Shown in pieces: positions 1 through 7,551 of a DNA stretch of 14,140 bases. The translations under genes and the position numbers were made by a program. The notes under the pieces are model-generated. The model was not told the origin of the DNA. It saw nothing but the letters and a program-made list of their open reading frames with translations, and did no database searches. This stretch comes from Firmicutes bacterium UBA3871 (GTDB lineage Bacteria > Bacillota > Clostridia > Peptostreptococcales > Anaerovoracaceae): positions 1 to 14,140 of the forward strand of contig DGGP01000067.1 in NCBI GenBank assembly GCA_002392265.1, read 5' to 3'. How positions within the stretch are numbered: the first letter of the stretch is position 1; each line of letters begins with the position of its first letter.

Positions 1-2050
1 CTGCTTCCGTCAGCTGACCGCCCTCGTCGTATCCAACATATCCCGGAGGTGCTCCGATCAGTCTGGAAACTGAGAATTTCTCCATATACTCCGACATATC
101 TATACGTATCATATTCTTTTCCGAATCAAAGAGTGCTTCGGAAAGGCTCTTTGCAAGCTCTGTCTTGCCGACACCTGTCGGTCCGAGGAATATGAACGAT
201 CCAATCGGCCTGTTTTCGTTACTCAGTCCTGCACGGCTCCTGAGGATTGCATCAGCAACCGCCTTTACGCCTTCCTCCTGACCGATAACGCGGCGATGGA
301 GAATTTCAGGCAGGCGGATAAGCTTGTCGCGCTCGGTCTCCACCAGCTTCGATACAGGAATGCCGGTCCAGGCAGATACGACATCTGCAATCTCTTCTTC
401 GCCGACCTCCTCTTTGAGCAGGCGGTTGTCGTTTGCTTCCTCGGCCTTTGCCTTTGCCTCCTCCAGCTCCTTTTCGAGAGCCGGCAGTGTGCCGTATTTC
501 AGCTGCGCCAGCTTTTCGAGGTCGTACTGTCTTTCGGCCTCTTCAATCTGGTGGCGCGTCTCTTCAATCTTTGCCTTTACTTCCTTTACACCGGAGATGC
601 TCTTTTTCTCCTCTTCCCACTGAGCGCGCATGCCGGCATTCTCTTCGCGCAACTCTGCGAGTTCCTTTTCGAGAGCCTCCAGCCTTGCCTTGCTGGCGTG
701 GTCGTCTTCTTTGGAGAGAGCCTGCCGTTCGATTTCGAGCTGCATGATCTTTCTGCTTATTTCATCGAGCTCGGCCGGCATGGAGTCGATCTCGGTACGG
801 ATCTTGCTGGCTGCTTCGTCCATGAGGTCTATCGCCTTGTCCGGCAGAAATCTGTCGGAGATGTATCTGTCGGAAAGTGTAGCACAGGCAATCAGCGCAT
901 TGTCGCTGATTCTGACGCCGTGGTGGATTTCAAAGCGTTCCTTGAGACCGCGGAGGATGGAGATTGTGTCTTCAACCGAAGGCTGGTCGACGAGAACCTT
1001 TTGGAATCTTCTCTCGAGCGCTGCATCCTTTTCAACATACTGTCTGTATTCGTCGAGCGTGGTGGCGCCGATGCAGTGGAGCTCGCCCCTTGCAAGCTTT
1101 GGCTTTAAGAGGTTTCCCGCATCCATCGAGCCTTCGGTTTTGCCTGCACCTACGATGTTATGAATTTCATCTATAAAGAGCAGGATTCTGCCGTTTGATT
1201 TCTCGATTTCGTTCAGTACGGCCTTGAGTCTTTCCTCGAACTCGCCTCTGTACTTTGCGCCCGCAATCAGCGCACCCATATCGAGTGCGAATATGGTCTT
1301 GTCCTTTAAGCCTTCCGGTACGTCGCCGTTTAAAATTCTCTGTGCGAGGCCCTCAACCACTGCGGTTTTGCCGACACCCGGCTCACCTATCAGCACAGGG
1401 TTGTTCTTTGTACGCCTCGAGAGGATCTGAATAGTGTGGCGGATTTCGTTATCTCTGCCGATTACCGGATCGAGCTTGCCCTCGCGGGCCATTTCAACGA
1501 GGTCTCTGCCGTACTTGTTCAGTGCGTCATAGTTCCCCTCCGGGTCCTGGCTGGTAATTCGCTGGTTGCCGCGGACCTGTGAAAGTGCGGTCAGGAAGTT
1601 TTCGCGGGTGATGCCTGCTTCTCTGAAGAGCTTTGCCATCGCGCCGCCCTTTTCGGCGAGAAGCGAGAGGAAGAGGTGTTCGACTGAGACGTATTCGTCT
1701 TTGAACTGCTCTGCTTCCTTTTCAGCGCGAATCAGCATCTGGCTGACCGCCCTGCTTGCGTAAACCTGGTCGGCTCCGCCGCTTACCTTTGGAAAGCCGT
1801 CGACGATTCGCTCCACACTCTGCGTGAAGGCTGTTACGTTTATTGATTTTCCGCTGTCAAAACCCTCTGCACCACCGCCGCTGCGGACCGGAATCAGGCC
1901 CATCAGCTTTGGAATCAGGCCGTCCTTTTGCTGCAAAAGTGCCAGCAGTATATGTTCGCACTCCATGGTCGGATTGCCGTTCATTGTGGAGATATTTTGC
2001 GCTTCCATTAAAGCGCTCTGCGCATTCTGCGTGTACTTTTCGATATTCAT
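1..2050 (-). CDS. clpB: ClpB disaggregase (Hsp100 AAA+ chaperone), C-terminus missing
   Basis: ClpB is a cytosolic AAA+ hexamer that threads aggregated proteins through its pore, working with DnaK/DnaJ/GrpE. About 683 residues are present of the usual 850-870; the gene runs off the left edge. In order: Clp N-terminal repeat domain (residues about 1-150), NBD1 with Walker A GEPGVGKT (about 222-229) and Walker [10 protein letters not shown] (about 290-298), a long charged coiled-coil middle domain (about 420-550) that separates ClpB from ClpA/ClpC, and the start of NBD2 with Walker A GPTGVGKT (about 623-630). The readable part ends in the conserved [17 protein letters not shown] pore-loop region. 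The ATG at 2048-2050 follows AAAGGAGG (2058-2065) with 7 nt spacing. The upstream CIRCE box indicates HrcA control. Family assignment is very secure. Confidence 0.97.
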   Translation of the reverse strand, partial: MNIEKYTQNAQSALMEAQNISTMNGNPTMECEHILLALLQQKDGLIPKLMGLIPVRSGGGAEGFDSGKSINVTAFTQSVERIVDGFPKVSGGADQVYASRAVSQMLIRAEKEAEQFKDEYVSVEHLFLSLLAEKGGAMAKLFREAGITRENFLTALSQVRGNQRITSQDPEGNYDALNKYGRDLVEMAREGKLDPVIGRDNEIRHTIQILSRRTKNNPVLIGEPGVGKTAVVEGLAQRILNGDVPEGLKDKTIFALDMGALIAGAKYRGEFEERLKAVLNEIEKSNGRILLFIDEIHNIVGAGKTEGSMDAGNLLKPKLARGELHCIGATTLDEYRQYVEKDAALERRFQKVLVDQPSVEDTISILRGLKERFEIHHGVRISDNALIACATLSDRYISDRFLPDKAIDLMDEAASKIRTEIDSMPAELDEISRKIMQLEIERQALSKEDDHASKARLEALEKELAELREENAGMRAQWEEEKKSISGVKEVKAKIEETRHQIEEAERQYDLEKLAQLKYGTLPALEKELEEAKAKAEEANDNRLLKEEVGEEEIADVVSAWTGIPVSKLVETERDKLIRLPEILHRRVIGQEEGVKAVADAILRSRAGLSNENRPIGSFIFLGPTGVGKTELAKSLSEALFDSEKNMIRIDMSEYMEKFSVSRLIGAPPGYVGYDEGGQLTEA

Positions 2051-2105
2051 ACTTTCGCCTCCTTTGCGAAAATTTGGCGGAGAGGCTTTTCCTCTCCACA
2101 ATCTA

Positions 2106-2134
2106 ATAGTAAACCCGCTAAATTTAAAAGTCAA
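2106..2134 (-). promoter_or_regulatory. sigma-A promoter of clpB
   Basis: On the minus strand there is a -35 TTGACT (2129-2134), a 17-bp spacer and a -10 TACTAT (2106-2111). Transcription would start near 2099, giving a leader of about 50 nt before the clpB ATG. It sits directly downstream of the CIRCE box. Confidence 0.85.
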
Positions 2135-2141
2135 GAACTTT

Positions 2142-2168
2142 TTAGCACTCACCGCAATAGAGTGCTAA
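2142..2168. promoter_or_regulatory. CIRCE operator (HrcA binding site)
   Basis: Perfect match to the CIRCE consensus TTAGCACTC-N9-GAGTGCTAA: left arm 2142-2150, 9-nt spacer 2151-2159, right arm 2160-2168. CIRCE is bound by the repressor HrcA, which is released on heat shock. Here it lies 7 bp upstream of the -35 of clpB rather than over the start site or in the leader. It is the only recognisable regulatory target, so clpB is inferred to belong to the HrcA regulon. Confidence 0.96.
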
Positions 2169-2174
2169 CAGGTG

Positions 2175-2232
2175 AATTTAGGGACAGGCACCAAATTGGC
2201 CAAAATTCCAATTTGGTGCCTGTCCCTAAATT
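2175..2232. repeat. REP-like 25-bp perfect inverted repeat
   Basis: Two exactly complementary 25-base arms (2175-2199 and 2208-2232) are separated by an 8-nt loop. Each arm carries the core GGGACAGGCACC flanked by AATTTA and AAATTGG. It would fold into a very stable hairpin in RNA or single-stranded DNA. No T-tract follows on either strand, so it is not a canonical terminator. It looks like a pair of REP/BIME-type units; from memory, similar GGGACAGGCACC motifs recur between genes in unrelated bacteria, but I could not check this. Confidence 0.85.
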
Positions 2233-2244
2233 AGAAAAAAGGCG

Positions 2245-2267
2245 AATTTGGTGCCTGTCCCTAGATT
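2245..2267. repeat. Third, solitary copy of the REP-like unit
   Basis: 23 bases repeating the right arm of the adjacent hairpin (core GGTGCCTGTCCC) with one substitution: CCCTAGATT instead of CCCTAAATT. It is in direct orientation relative to the arm at 2208-2232, from which it is separated by 12 nt (2233-2244). The cluster is therefore inverted pair plus single unit, as in BIME-like arrays. Confidence 0.8.
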
Positions 2268-2271
2268 AGCC

Positions 2272-2302
2272 TAATAAAAAGCCCCGAGCGTGAGCTCGGG
2301 GC
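2272..2302 (-). terminator. Rho-independent terminator of the antiporter gene
   Basis: On the minus strand a 9-bp perfect stem GCCCCGAGC/GCTCGGGGC (2281-2302) with a 4-nt loop is followed by TTTTTATTA (2280-2272). It lies 33 nt past the stop codon of the transporter gene at 2336 and insulates it from the clpB promoter. Confidence 0.92.
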
Positions 2303-2335
2303 GCGCTGTTGCGCATTTATGCCACTTGTCGTTTC

Positions 2336-3772
2336 CTACAGGAAGAATACAACTGTGTCGATCAGGAATGTTGGAACCAGGATCAGCAGCGACCACTTCA
2401 TGTAACCGAAGAAGGAAGGCATCTTAATCTTGTTTTCCTCGGCGATGGACTTAACCATAAAGTTAGGAGCATTACCGATGTAAGTGTTAGCACCCATGAA
2501 TACAGCACCGCAGGAGATTGCGAGCAGCAGCTTTTCGGCGATTGTGCCGACTGCAGTTACAAGACCTTCTGTAGCTCCGAGGGAGCCTGCAGTAGTCATG
2601 AATACGAGGTATGTAGGTGCGTTGTCGAGGAATGACGAAAGAGCACCTGTAATCCAGAAGAACTGCCAAGGATTGCTGAGTCCGAGGGATGCACCGTGAG
2701 TTCTGAGAAGTGCAAGCGCAGGAATCATGGTAAGGAAGATACCGATGAACAGCTTTGCAACCTCTGCGATAGGTGCGAATGTAAATCCGTTGAACTCTCT
2801 GATTTCCTTCTTTGTGGTCTTCATTGAGAGGAATGCCGCAAGGAGGATAATAACAACCTGAATCATGTAGCAGTACTGGAATGTATAACCGAATACTTCA
2901 ACGCCGGAAGTTCCGAGTCTTTCAGGAGCTGCGAGAATACCTGTCAGGATTACAGCACCAACGATCATTGCAACGAAGAGGAAATTGTGTGCACCTTCGA
3001 TGTGAATCTTTTCCTTTTCGCCTGTAATCATATCTTCAGGCTTTCTGCCCTCTGCAATTTCCTTCTTTGCGAGCTTTCTGTCGAGCAGTGCGAATACGAT
3101 CAGCAGGATTGCTGCGTTGAAGCACATGATCGGGAAGATTCTCATTGTCCAGAAGAACGGAACGCCTCTGAGGAATCCGAGGAAGAGTGGAGGGTCGCCT
3201 ACAGGAGTCAGGCAGCCGCCCAGGTTAGCTACTGTGAAGATGAAGAAGATGATAACATGAGCCTTCTTTTCTCTCCATGCGTTTGCTTTGATGATAGGTC
3301 TGATCATGAGCATTGCGGAACCGGTTGTTCCAACCCATGATGAAAGCAGTGTACCGATGATTAACAGTATGCAGTTAACCTTTGTAGTTCCTACCAGTGA
3401 ACCCTTCAGGGCAATACCGCCGGCTGCAACGAACAGACCGAACAGAAGCACGATGAAAGTGAGGTAGTCGCCCAGAATCATCTCGGACATTTCGTAAAGC
3501 AGGTGGTGTCCACCATATACGATGCCAAAAGGAATCAGGAAGCAAGCTGCCCAAAACAGTGCAACCCACAGCTGTTTCTCTTCCCACCATTCAGGCTTTA
3601 CGAGCGGGAAAATTGCGATTGACAGCAGCATGCCAACAAACGGAATGATACTCCAGATTGGAAGGCTGTTTCCGATATCTTCGCCACCATCTGATGCAAA
3701 TGCAAGCAGAGTGGTGCAAAAGATCATGATTGCTGCTGAGATGAAAATTTTAATTTCGCTCTTAGTAATCAT
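2336..3772 (-). CDS. Na+/H+ antiporter-type membrane transporter (ion transporter superfamily, NhaD/CitMHS-like)
   Basis: 478-residue polytopic inner-membrane protein with about 11-13 hydrophobic helices. Recognisable conserved stretches are SSWVGTTGSAMLMIRP (first half), TPVGDPPLFLGFLRGVPFFW (re-entrant/substrate region), SSFLDNAPTYLVF and GANTYIGNAPNFMVK near the C-terminus. The paired half-repeats with a proline-containing GDPP and a DNAP motif are typical of the ion transporter superfamily members annotated as sodium:proton antiporters or putative citrate carriers. The substrate cannot be settled from sequence, although Na+/H+ exchange is my preferred call. The N-terminus (AFASDGG near residue 25) could be a first helix or a cleaved signal. 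The ATG at 3770-3772 follows GGAGAG (3778-3783). It is transcribed alone, between its own promoter and terminator. Confidence 0.85.
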   Translation of the reverse strand: MITKSEIKIFISAAIMIFCTTLLAFASDGGEDIGNSLPIWSIIPFVGMLLSIAIFPLVKPEWWEEKQLWVALFWAACFLIPFGIVYGGHHLLYEMSEMILGDYLTFIVLLFGLFVAAGGIALKGSLVGTTKVNCILLIIGTLLSSWVGTTGSAMLMIRPIIKANAWREKKAHVIIFFIFTVANLGGCLTPVGDPPLFLGFLRGVPFFWTMRIFPIMCFNAAILLIVFALLDRKLAKKEIAEGRKPEDMITGEKEKIHIEGAHNFLFVAMIVGAVILTGILAAPERLGTSGVEVFGYTFQYCYMIQVVIILLAAFLSMKTTKKEIREFNGFTFAPIAEVAKLFIGIFLTMIPALALLRTHGASLGLSNPWQFFWITGALSSFLDNAPTYLVFMTTAGSLGATEGLVTAVGTIAEKLLLAISCGAVFMGANTYIGNAPNFMVKSIAEENKIKMPSFFGYMKWSLLILVPTFLIDTVVFFL

Positions 3773-3840
3773 TTTTTCTCTCCATATCTTAATATTTTTC
3801 AGTGAATAATTGCTGCTCGGGAAAAAACCCGAACATATTT

Positions 3841-3869
3841 ATTATATCAAAGAAGCTTTGCACTGACAA
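3841..3869 (-). promoter_or_regulatory. sigma-A promoter of the antiporter gene
   Basis: Minus strand: -35 TTGTCA (3864-3869), 17-bp spacer, -10 TATAAT (3841-3846) preceded by TGA, giving an extended -10 (TGATATAAT). The predicted leader is about 60 nt and contains a small 5-bp hairpin (TCGGG/CCCGA at 3817-3832). Confidence 0.85.
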
Positions 3870-3876
3870 GGGAAAT

Positions 3877-3892
3877 TGACAAAAAGTTGTCA
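3877..3892. promoter_or_regulatory. Candidate operator palindrome upstream of the antiporter promoter
   Basis: TGACAA-AAAG-TTGTCA is a perfect 6-bp inverted repeat with a 4-nt centre, 7 bp upstream of the -35. A third half-site, TGACAA (3864-3869), is the -35 hexamer itself read on the plus strand. The layout would suit a dimeric regulator, but no known operator is recognised. It could also be a weak hairpin after rlmH, though it lacks a T-tract. Confidence 0.4.
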
Positions 3893-3932
3893 TTTATATA
3901 CGAATTTGCGCAAGTTTTTTCATTGTACTTCA

Positions 3933-4412
3933 TTATTTATGGTACGTTTCTCCCCTGTTAATCTTGAAAGAACGATAAATTTGCTCCAGCAGGAACACTC
4001 TCATCATCTGATGAGGGAAGGTCATCGCCGAAAACGACAGCTTATAGTCTGCACGCGCCGACACCTCCGCAGAAAGGCCCAGCGATCCGCCTATTACAAA
4101 CGCCACGTCGCTCTTTCCCTCCAGTCCAAGCTTTTCAAGCTTTTCAGCAAGCCCCTCCGAGCTGAGACTTTTCCCCTGCACTTCGAGCGTTATGACGTAC
4201 TGCTCCTTTCGCAGGTGCGAGAGTATGTCCCGGCCCTCCGCCGTCTTTACAGCTTCCTCCTCTGCTGCGCCGCTGCGGTCAGGAAGCCGCGCTTCCTTTA
4301 GCTCTGTTATCTCCAGCGAGCAGTAAGCCCTCAGCCGCTTTGCATATTCCGCCACAGCTTCGCTCCAGTACTTTTCTTTTAGCTTTCCTATACATACAAC
4401 GTTTATGTTCAT
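3933..4412 (-). CDS. rlmH: 23S rRNA (pseudouridine1915-N3)-methyltransferase RlmH
   Basis: 159 residues, the normal length for this small SPOUT-class enzyme (YbeA/OrfX, COG1576), which methylates N3 of pseudouridine 1915 in helix 69 of 23S rRNA using S-adenosylmethionine. Visible hallmarks are the N-terminal MNINVVCIGKLKEKYW, the SAM-knot segment FVIGGSLGLS (about residues 105-114), the LSFSAMTFPHQMMRVFLLEQIYR motif region (about 127-149) and the C-terminal INRGETYHK that contacts the ribosomal RNA in homologues. The ATG at 4410-4412 is preceded by GGAGGG (4422-4427) with 9 nt spacing and by its own promoter. It is separated from the upstream walJ gene by a strong terminator and ends 63 nt before the -35 of the antiporter promoter. 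Confidence 0.97.
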   Translation of the reverse strand: MNINVVCIGKLKEKYWSEAVAEYAKRLRAYCSLEITELKEARLPDRSGAAEEEAVKTAEGRDILSHLRKEQYVITLEVQGKSLSSEGLAEKLEKLGLEGKSDVAFVIGGSLGLSAEVSARADYKLSFSAMTFPHQMMRVFLLEQIYRSFKINRGETYHK

Positions 4413-4448
4413 ATACGGCTACCCTCCGTTATTATTTGCTGCCCCTCC

Positions 4449-4476
4449 ATTATATCAGATATGCCAAAAACCGCAA
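4449..4476 (-). promoter_or_regulatory. sigma-A promoter of rlmH
   Basis: Minus strand: extended -10 TGATATAAT with TATAAT at 4449-4454, a 16-bp spacer, and a weak -35 TTGCGG (4471-4476). It lies just downstream of the walJ terminator, so rlmH has an independent start. Confidence 0.75.
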
Positions 4477-4484
4477 AAGGGCGC

Positions 4485-4519
4485 AAAAAAACCGAAAAGG
4501 GCAACATTCCCCTTTTCGG
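4485..4519 (-). terminator. Rho-independent terminator of the yycHI-walJ unit
   Basis: Minus strand: 10-bp perfect stem CCGAAAAGGG/CCCTTTTCGG (4492-4501 with 4510-4519), 8-nt loop, followed at once by seven T's (4491-4485). It begins 8 nt after the walJ stop codon. Confidence 0.95.
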
Positions 4520-4527
4520 CTGATTCT

Positions 4528-5331
4528 TTATACCATATATACGTCGGAAACCTGATCCCGCGAAAGAGTTGCCATGTCTATGTGTCTGCCCACATAATAG
4601 CCTTCGGATTCCATAACACCCTTTATCGTTGCCTCGGCCATTTCAGGGAAGTTTGTCTCCTTTGAAAGATGCGCCAGAAGCACAGTCGGAGTCTCGAGCA
4701 GCCCCCATTTGCCCTCGTCGAGAACCTTGCAAAGCTCTTTACCTGTAGTCTCGTTCGAAAGATGTCCGAAATCGCTGAGTATTCTCCTCTTTATATTGTA
4801 AGGATAATTGCAGAACTGAAGTGTATCCACATCATGATTTGATTCGAGCACTATCAGATTGGAATCCACGAGAAGCTCGTGAGCCTCGTCCGTTACATAT
4901 CCCGAATCCGTAAGTATTGTTAATATGCGCCCTTCACTCTCAAACGAATAGCCTACAGGCTCCTCTGCATCGTGGGAAAGAGTGAAAGGACAGCATCTGA
5001 TATCACCTATCCAGAAATCCTTTCCCGCTGCTACAGTGGTATGCTCCGCACTGCATTCCTTTTCGATATATTTCCAGGTGCCCGCAGTGCAATACACCTC
5101 GAGTCCCGGCAGTTTGTTGGTCAGGGGCTTTATACCACGCACATGGTCTGTATGCTCGTGTGTTACGAGAAGAGCTTCAACATCTGCTAATTTTGTTCCT
5201 GCTGCTTCCAGTCCCTCTTCAATTTTCTTGCAGCTGATTCCTGCATCAACCAGCAGTACAGTATCGTCTGTACGTACCAAATAGCAATTTCCGCTGCTGC
5301 CGCTTGCGATTGAACAGAATCTGAGAGTCAC
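4528..5331 (-). CDS. walJ: WalJ/YycJ-type metallo-beta-lactamase-fold hydrolase
   Basis: 267 residues, matching the usual 260-270 of WalJ (YycJ), a cytosolic MBL-fold protein encoded with walRK in many Bacillota and linked to coordinating cell division/DNA replication with wall synthesis; its biochemical substrate is unsettled. It starts TLRFCSIASGSSGNCYLV, the typical YycJ N-terminus. The metal-binding motif THEHTDH (about residues 58-64) supplies the HxHxDH ligands, and further ligands are expected at SHD (about 120), TDSG and the GHLSNE segment. I choose GTG at 5329-5331 because GGAGG (5339-5343) lies 7 nt upstream. The upstream in-frame ATG at 5371-5373 would add 14 residues, has no ribosome binding site and lies only 13 nt from a promoter -10. 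It is the last gene of the unit after yycI. Confidence 0.92.
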   Translation of the reverse strand: MTLRFCSIASGSSGNCYLVRTDDTVLLVDAGISCKKIEEGLEAAGTKLADVEALLVTHEHTDHVRGIKPLTNKLPGLEVYCTAGTWKYIEKECSAEHTTVAAGKDFWIGDIRCCPFTLSHDAEEPVGYSFESEGRILTILTDSGYVTDEAHELLVDSNLIVLESNHDVDTLQFCNYPYNIKRRILSDFGHLSNETTGKELCKVLDEGKWGLLETPTVLLAHLSKETNFPEMAEATIKGVMESEGYYVGRHIDMATLSRDQVSDVYMV

Positions 5332-5386
5332 GTCTATACCTCCAACATTTTGTCTTTTGTATACAATATACATTTTCGATATTTAT

Positions 5387-5415
5387 ATTTTAGCGCAGCC
5401 CCCCTGAAAAATCAA
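5387..5415 (-). promoter_or_regulatory. Possible internal promoter before walJ
   Basis: Minus strand: -35 TTGATT (5410-5415), 17-bp spacer, -10 TAAAAT (5387-5392), in the 94-bp gap between yycI and walJ. This would let walJ be expressed independently as well as by read-through from yycI. The hexamers are only moderately close to consensus in an AT-rich gap. Confidence 0.5.
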
Positions 5416-5425
5416 TGAAAAATTT

Positions 5426-6142
5426 CTAAATTTGTACTGCTCCGACATATTTTTTTTCGCCGCTTGAAAGTGTTATTTCCCAAGTAGGAAACGCCGTATC
5501 CGAAACCGTTTCACCGAGCTCCATATCCGTGTCGGGAACCCAGTAAACGAGCTCTATGCCCGTAATGGTCATCTTTGCTCCGGGCTGCTGATTAACCAGC
5601 GACATCAGAGCCACCGCCGCAGACATCGTTTCTATTTTACGAGGCGAAACCTCCACATCATCGAGCCAGTGATAATTCATATCTGTAATCCTGCCGTCCT
5701 TGAAATAGACCTCGATATAGTTTTCCGCAATCTGCAGGCCTTCGACCTCATTTTTAAAACGAACGCTCGCATCAATATCACCGTCCTCAAAGAGCTCCGT
5801 CTCCTCGTACACGGTTTCATCATCCAAAATTCCCAGATACTCGAGAAAGTCCTCCGCTACGCCCTCGTAATCCGAAGTCGCCGTAGGCATCCCCTGTGCG
5901 AGGGCCGCTATCTCTTCCCTATCAACGGAAAGATATTCTCCCTGGATTATTCGCAGGGAAGGATGCAGACGCGGTATATCCACTTCAAGCTCTATGTTTC
6001 TCTGCTCCATCAGCTGCAAAATTACTTCCTCGTTTGTCATTTCGCCTCTGTCCGAATGGCGGTCCAGAAGACTGTATATCAGAAAAACATTCGTGGCTAT
6101 CAGCGCTATTATTAAAATTGTCTTTGCTTTAGTCCAGTCCAT
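5426..6142 (-). CDS. yycI: YycI-like WalK accessory protein
   Basis: 238 residues beginning MDWTKAKTILIIALIATN, the standard YycI opening: a short cytosolic N-terminus, one transmembrane helix (about residues 6-26), and the rest outside the membrane. In Bacillus subtilis and Staphylococcus, YycI binds YycH and the sensor kinase WalK through the membrane helices and modulates WalK activity (inhibitory in the first, activating in the second). The ectodomain has the YycH/YycI fold pattern, including a late VYWVPDTD...AFPTWEITLSSG segment. The ATG at 6140-6142 is preferred over an in-frame start 14 codons earlier because GGAG (6147-6150) precedes it and family members start MDW. It overlaps the end of yycH by 14 bp, implying translational coupling. 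No walK is in the window. Confidence 0.9.
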   Translation of the reverse strand: MDWTKAKTILIIALIATNVFLIYSLLDRHSDRGEMTNEEVILQLMEQRNIELEVDIPRLHPSLRIIQGEYLSVDREEIAALAQGMPTATSDYEGVAEDFLEYLGILDDETVYEETELFEDGDIDASVRFKNEVEGLQIAENYIEVYFKDGRITDMNYHWLDDVEVSPRKIETMSAAVALMSLVNQQPGAKMTITGIELVYWVPDTDMELGETVSDTAFPTWEITLSSGEKKYVGAVQI

Positions 6143-7547
6143 ATTGCTCCGAAGTATATAAATCGAAATATAACGGTTTAGCAAGGCCCTTTACACCAAT
6201 CTGCCAAACGGGAACCAGCCTGTCTCCATCCGCATAGTATCCGTATTTAACCGAAGTCAGCCTTTGAGCGACCGCCTCCATCGAAAGGTCTTCGCCCAGG
6301 GCTGCAGCTATGTTTTGGTAATTGGCAGCTATTGTATTCAGCGCCGAAAAAACTTCATTCGTTCCGGCATCCTGCTTTGGCTCGATAATCGGTCTCTCCG
6401 CGTAGTAATATGTTACAACACCGCCCGAAACCTCAATTATAACAGGGTTTCCTTCTTTGAAGAAAATGTCCTCGCCGTCTGTCTCAAGCCCCAGTTCAAA
6501 GCGATACTTCCCGTGTCCGGCATTGTCAGTCTTTACCTTTTCAAGCTTTACTCCCGGCTCAATGCCTCCGCCTGTTACGATAGGCTGATGGCTGTCGAAA
6601 AACTGCAGCGCAATGTCAAGCGCTTCAAAGTAATTGACGCTCTGCGTACCCGCCGCCTCGGATTTGTACTCAACGCTGCCGTCTTCGTTCAAAATCAAAA
6701 CAGTCTCGCCATAGCCATACATATATATGACCTTCCCGCCGGACTCCTCAATCTTTCGCACGAAGTCAAAGGTGTTGCCAAAGAAAGACTTTGCCTGCAT
6801 CGCATCGGCCTCAGTATCCCGTCCCGCGTAAATGTCGCGCTCCGTCATATCGCTTTCCATGGACATAGGGAGCAAGAGGTCCAAATCGACGCCTTCGCCC
6901 AGCAGTGCGCTTATCGGATAGTAAACGGCCTCGCTGTCAAAGTCGGTCCCGCTAAAGAAGCTCTCCGCCCATTCGCTCTTTGCACCGCTTACGACGCGAA
7001 AGTATTTGTTCTGCGAAGCATCCTTCACCAGCAAACTGTCCGTAGCCGCTGCCGAAAAGCCTATCTCGGAGAGGTTTTTTATCTCCTCCACACCTGCAGC
7101 TCCGACCACATTTTTGTATTTGAAATAGTCGCCAAGTGGCAGCAAGTAGTCAAACACTGCCCTCACCGATCTGTAGGTGTAAGCCTCTTTGTACTGCTCT
7201 TCGGAAATCTCTTCGACAAAGAGCTCGTCGCTCTGCTCGAAGGCCAGCAGACTGCTGACAAAGCTGCCCGGATCTTCGATACTGCCATAAAGCGGCTTTA
7301 CGTCGCTTTTTACTATATAATCGCCCTGGCCGGTTCCGATTATCACGTACGACGGAACCGCTACATCCTCGACAAAAACGGTCCTTTCCTCGTCGTCATC
7401 GGAAAAGCCGAGATCTATGTCTGAAAGAGAGAAACGAGTCAGCTCAAGATCTGCCCAAAAAACATATAATAGTAGTATTGTCATTAAAGTCAATACTACT
7501 ATTAATACACTTTTTATTGATTCTTTTATGCTCGTCTTTCTATTCAA
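6129..7547 (-). CDS. yycH: YycH-like WalK accessory protein
   Basis: 472 residues, near the usual 440-460. Topology is a short basic cytosolic N-terminus, one transmembrane helix (about residues 13-31, VLIVVLTLMTILLLYVFW) and a large extracytoplasmic region with the three-domain YycH layout (a late PVWQIGVKG stretch mirrors the PTWEITL stretch in YycI). YycH forms a complex with YycI and WalK at the membrane and tunes WalRK signalling. The start is TTG (7545-7547), with GGAG at 7557-7560, 9 nt upstream. That ribosome binding site lies within the last codons of the preceding gene, whose stop is 4 nt before this start, so the two are probably co-translated. Codons 15-27 contain a long inverted repeat and are markedly AT-rich (listed separately). 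Confidence 0.9.
   Translation of the reverse strand: MNRKTSIKESIKSVLIVVLTLMTILLLYVFWADLELTRFSLSDIDLGFSDDDEERTVFVEDVAVPSYVIIGTGQGDYIVKSDVKPLYGSIEDPGSFVSSLLAFEQSDELFVEEISEEQYKEAYTYRSVRAVFDYLLPLGDYFKYKNVVGAAGVEEIKNLSEIGFSAAATDSLLVKDASQNKYFRVVSGAKSEWAESFFSGTDFDSEAVYYPISALLGEGVDLDLLLPMSMESDMTERDIYAGRDTEADAMQAKSFFGNTFDFVRKIEESGGKVIYMYGYGETVLILNEDGSVEYKSEAAGTQSVNYFEALDIALQFFDSHQPIVTGGGIEPGVKLEKVKTDNAGHGKYRFELGLETDGEDIFFKEGNPVIIEVSGGVVTYYYAERPIIEPKQDAGTNEVFSALNTIAANYQNIAAALGEDLSMEAVAQRLTSVKYGYYADGDRLVPVWQIGVKGLAKPLYFDLYTSEQYGLD
7457..7504 (-). repeat. Terminator-like hairpin inside the start of yycH
   Basis: A perfect 14-bp inverted repeat, TAATAGTAGTATTG (7467-7480) and its complement (7491-7504), has a 10-nt loop. 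On the minus (coding) strand the hairpin is followed after 4 nt by six T's (7462-7457). It lies about 43 nt inside yycH, in the transmembrane-helix codons. The stem is AT-rich, so it would be a weak terminator or an mRNA-processing or translation-modulating structure; the structure is seen, the function is inferred. Confidence 0.5.
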
Positions 7548-7551
7548 AACA

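Noticed and set aside
296..1108. Long plus-strand open frame of 270 codons
   Set aside because: It is antisense to clpB, whose protein reads through with all AAA+ motifs; the plus-strand product is Leu/Phe/Cys-rich with no recognisable domain and no ribosome binding site.
3930..3955. 3' end of rlmH (GETYHK codons, CATAAATAATGA) resembling the staphylococcal SCC attachment site
   Set aside because: The likeness follows from the conserved C-terminal codons of RlmH. No direct repeat, recombinase or element lies downstream; the antiporter gene follows directly.
5359..5371. Near-palindrome GTATACAATATAC in the walJ leader
   Set aside because: Short, AT-rich and located inside a leader, with no match to a known operator; likely chance.
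6264..7424. Plus-strand open frame of 386 codons
   Set aside because: Antisense shadow of yycH, no ribosome binding site or recognisable motif; the minus-strand gene has the expected family features and coupling.
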